Of a stretch of DNA of 64,000 nt, positions 60,661 through 64,000 are shown piece by piece. Below the pieces are notes generated by a model, which did no database searches, was not told the DNA's origin, and saw only the letters and a program-made list of their open reading frames with translations. Within the stretch, counting starts at the first letter, position 1, and each line of letters begins with the position of its first letter. Location: contig NC_052612.1 in NCBI RefSeq assembly GCF_016545825.1, forward strand, positions 39,539,738-39,603,737. Reading direction: 5' to 3'. Both the position numbers and the translations under genes were made by a program. The stretch is from Eucalyptus grandis (Eukaryota > Streptophyta > Magnoliopsida > Myrtales > Myrtaceae).

Positions 60661-63636
60661 ATGAAGTCGACCCTTCACACTCGCACGTAATCAAACTAGC
60701 CTCCTGCTGGTCCCCCACGGTTCAACTTCTTTCCAAAAAGAGTGATTATTCGTACGTAGAAACCGGTTCAAACCGACCCAAAAAAACCTGGTCAAAACCG
60801 ATATTCTTCCTTTCTCTTCTTGGAAGGGGCCAATCACGTGCTATTAGCAGTCCTCAGACAAATGATACCAAACCATTGTTTTACTTTGCGTTCATTTACA
60901 TTTTCAGGGTACTTCATGTATGTTAAAATGAGAGCCGTAGGCACGTAGACATATGTGGTGCAACATGTCGTTCTATATTCAAGCTAGCAAATGCGCATTC
61001 TCAACCTGAACGAACAGCTTCAAATAGAAAAAAATTTCTATGCGAGCTCGAATTTAATATGGAGGGATTCAAAAAATCGGTTCATTACTTAGTTCAGTAC
61101 AACTTTAAAGAATTGGATGCTCTAAGGTGAGGATCAAATTAAAAGCTCAACACCGGCTATCTTTTTAGCATATAACATCAAATAAGAAAATCACGCGCCA
61201 TGACGATGTAATTCTTTCTAGTAACAATCCATAAAAGCGAGAAACTATCGAAAGAATTGTATAACGAGCATTTTATTTATATTAAACCTTCGGAAGGAAC
61301 TCATCCATGAAAAATATACTTTCTTTATAAATATAATGAAGTGTTGACACGTAAATTCAAATTAAATTTTTAAAAAATTTTGAATAATATTCCAAACTTT
61401 GACATGCATTTTCACTTTTGTTTAAGCAAAGTGGCGCCATCACGTGCGCATGCTTGAAGCGCTCCCAGCCCCTACGATCGATCCCCAACACCGATTACGA
61501 GGTATGTGGTTTTTCTACTAGATGCTCGATTTTGCAATTGCGTTAAGCAAAATCTCTCCCAATTCTCCATTGTCAGTAACGAAGCGGTCTTAATTCCTTA
61601 TTAGTGAGATAAGTGTGAGATAGCTTTTGAGTTGGCTAACTTGGTTCGAGCCCTTGTTTTCATCTTTCAATATCATCCCCGACATAAGGAAAGAGGGATG
61701 TGATTGACATTTCTATACGTTCGGAACAGGCTGGGCCTATCTAAAAGCTGAACAGACCCCTCATTTTTCTCGGCAATAATATCCTAAATTACTAATGATT
61801 CATTTGAATTATTATAGCGTGCATTGTGCCGGATGTTCGAGCTTTAGAGTTATAATGTGACATGAGAATGAAAACCCGCCTCACGATTCATCAGTGCTCG
61901 AATGTCTAATGAAGAAAGCGAGTAATCGCAAATCTTTTTCAAGGGGGATCGGTCATTATATTTATAGTAAATATCGTCACATCGAGACGGGAGAATTACT
62001 TTATCATGAGTTTTAGCTGGATGCAATCCATAATATTAATTGGGGTCTCCTCTTTTCTTTCATCCTTTCGGCTCACATGAGAAAATCTGCAATTAAAAAA
62101 GAAAAGAAAAACTTGGAAAGGAAAATGTTTTCGCTACGCTATCATTGGGCACGGACTACACACTGCATGCGGCCAAACGTGACGCAACGGAGCAACGAGA
62201 CAAGCGAGTCACAGAATGCTGCCAAGTCGGTTGGATCGGGGACCGAGTTGCTCACTGAGCCAACCCAACGCGTCCGGCGTCCTCCTCTCCTCCCACTTAC
62301 GCATTCTTCTGTCTCCTACTCTTTTCGCTCTCCCAACTGTCTAAAATCATGCTTTCGGCAACATTTTGAAGGCAAAAGGGGGGCCGGGGTTACAGCACGA
62401 GGGTCATTTTGCACTCTCCATGCGGGGCATTTGAATGAGCTTTGAAACCACCCGATTCTTGGTGAGGTTACACCTTAACCAATACCAATGCCAAGGATCC
62501 AAGGGCTGTCTCCTCGAAAGAGTTGGGATCCATCGCTCTCTCAAAGTGTCCTCATGCTCGGTCTCAGCGGGATGGTTTTGGTTCATCTAGGACCAAAACC
62601 CCCCTCCCCTTCCTTTTTCCTCTTCCCCTCTCCCATGTTTTCGCGAATCCCTCTCTCTCACATCGCCCACAGCCGTTGTTTACCGCTTGTAGATCCATCG
62701 TCCATCCGCTTGCGGACATAGTTTTCTCGACATCCACGCGATTCCTAGACGTAACGAATTATCGTTTTGTCATTGAGTGTCTTCAAATCACTTCTTAAGC
62801 AACTAATAATTATCAACGAATTCATTTCTTCTCGATACCCCATCATTATTTATTAATGCTAAGGAGAGCGGTATAATCTCGCTAAATTATGCATATCGAT
62901 TCGCCGGAATAGTGCACTTGGCTTGCTCTGGTCCAAAACATGATCAATTGTTTAAGCTCTTGGAGCCGCCACAATCCAGTAGGTTGTGAGCAGGAGACTG
63001 TTCCTAGACCGAACTCTGATAGAAAGACGCATCACTTTCGATGATTGATTGCCAGTATTGCAGAGCAGGCTTCCCACGACATTTCCCCAACTTAAAGACG
63101 CCATTCATTCTTAGAATGCACACGTTTCGAAGGCCCGTGACTCCCTATCTTTTGAGCTTCGGTTTCCGAGGGATGACTATGTTGCCCGGTTTCGGCCCGT
63201 AGTGCTTTGTCCATTCTTCTGATTATTTTTTCACAGCAAAAGGAATTCGAGTACCGTTCTCTCACTTGCGAAGAAAGGAATGGGACAATGCTTGGTGGGC
63301 AACCACCCTAAGGAGAATCCGTCCGACCCTTCCTCTATGAAGAAAGTAACGAGCGAGAATAAGTCCAAAGAAATCTTCAAACACCCCTCTCCTCTCCTCT
63401 CACCTCATAAAGAAAAAAGGACACAAAAAGGACCCATGCCCATTGCTCCCAGCTCACGACGTCTACCCTTTTCCATGTTGTGATGCAAAATGAGTCTTGT
63501 TTGTTATCTCTTTTATGTCTTCAACCCTTTCTTGTTACCTAGAAGGGATTCACCAACTGCCCATGCCATAGGGAGACGATGAAAAGAGACCAAAAGAAGA
63601 GCTGGGTGGGTGGGACACCATCCTTCATTACACCAT
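60661..63636. other. No gene recognised between the two R1 repeats
   Basis: Several open frames (62077-62445, 62488-62798, 63280-63483) have no recognisable family, signal peptide or splice partner. The stretch 62880-63260 has gene-like composition, and a plus-strand reading opens FAGIVHLACSGPKHDQLFK, but it breaks soon after. I cannot assign it. Confidence 0.5.
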
Positions 63637-63974
63637 AATTATTGAATGAAATTTGAATGTCACTGATTTCGTTGCATGTACGTTTTATTCTCTGTTGAAC
63701 TTTTGCGTACGTGAGTGGGTTCTTGGTTAGAGTAACGATGCACATGGTATGGGAACAAGCCCCACGAGATCAAATGCGTGAGCAAATGTACTGCTGCTCA
63801 GGAGAGCCCCACCCGCCATCACATGCCGATGAAAATGACATACGGCCTTTATATAGGAGGAGAACTCACGTCTGTGAAAAGTGAGCGATCGCATTAACAA
63901 GCGGCGTCTTAAGAGCTCGTGTAATATTCTCTCTAAAGCGTCCGTGTCCTCGAGAAGGACGTGAGCTCTCCTGC
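63637..63974 (+). repeat. Direct repeat R1, right copy
   Basis: Right copy of the ~345-base repeat whose left copy is 60312-60660. It lies at the window edge and includes a promoter-like segment. Confidence 0.95.
63850..63855 (+). promoter_or_regulatory. TATA box of a gene probably starting beyond the window
   Basis: TATATA in 'cctttatataggaggag', followed ~30 bases on by a plausible transcription start and then a CT-rich stretch at the window end ('cagcacactctctgcttctg') typical of plant leaders. No ATG-led gene begins before 64000. Confidence 0.45.
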
Positions 63975-64000
63975 CCAGCACACTCTCTGCTTCTGCTCTT

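Noticed and set aside
60312..63974. The two R1 repeats as LTRs of one retrotransposon
   Set aside because: No TG/CA ends, no primer-binding site or polypurine tract, and no pol coding between them.
1..64000. CRISPR arrays, bacterial operons, phage or defence systems
   Set aside because: None seen; spliced genes and plant transposons show eukaryotic nuclear DNA.

Overview
The window is nuclear DNA of a flowering plant, almost certainly a eudicot. Genes have canonical GT/AG introns, intergenic DNA is AT-rich, and plant-type mobile elements (Ty1/copia, LINE, MULE-like, Harbinger-like) are present. A woody rosid such as Myrtaceae is my guess from overall texture; the sequence does not prove it. 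There are no operons, CRISPR arrays, tRNA genes or rRNA genes that I can support.

Left part, 1-18.5 kb, is the orderly gene region. It holds a GPI-anchored X8/CBM43 protein gene (minus strand, 3 exons, 3027-5491), a single-exon PLS-class PPR gene (9481-11124) and a seven-exon CorA-like Mg2+ transporter gene (13432-17350). As far as I remember, Arabidopsis carries a PPR gene, an X8 gene and a CorA-like gene close together near At2g42920-At2g42950, so this looks like conserved microsynteny.

Middle part, 19.4-37.8 kb, holds an intact two-pore K+ channel gene (TPK, 22361-25708) followed by a rearranged second copy of the whole TPK region. In the copy, exon 1 is a pseudogene (32042-33019), part of the intron is inverted (about 35690-36745), and a 5'-truncated LINE has landed upstream. 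Between the pseudogene and the inverted intron lies a five-exon gene for a divergent HMG-box protein with a Ser/Gly tract (34540-35625).

Right part, 37.8-55.7 kb, is a decayed array of CorA-gene copies. One nearly full-length pseudogene is followed by three partial tandem copies. Shared lesions show that the gene was already dead when the array expanded. The fourth copy was hit by a MULE-like TIR element (48166-49083, 10-bp target duplication) and ends against a truncated, degenerate copia element (49108-54144). A Harbinger-like MITE (54172-55450) sits in the CorA downstream sequence and carries a (TG)n tract and a ~130-bp minisatellite.

From 55.7 kb to the end there is no recognisable gene. 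The stretch holds a GC-rich repeat, a possible Tat/Ogre-type LTR segment with a primer-binding-site-like motif, a 58-bp hairpin, a third remnant of TPK upstream DNA, and a ~345-bp direct repeat (60312 and 63637). The right-hand copy has a clean TATA box and may be the promoter of a gene starting just beyond the window.
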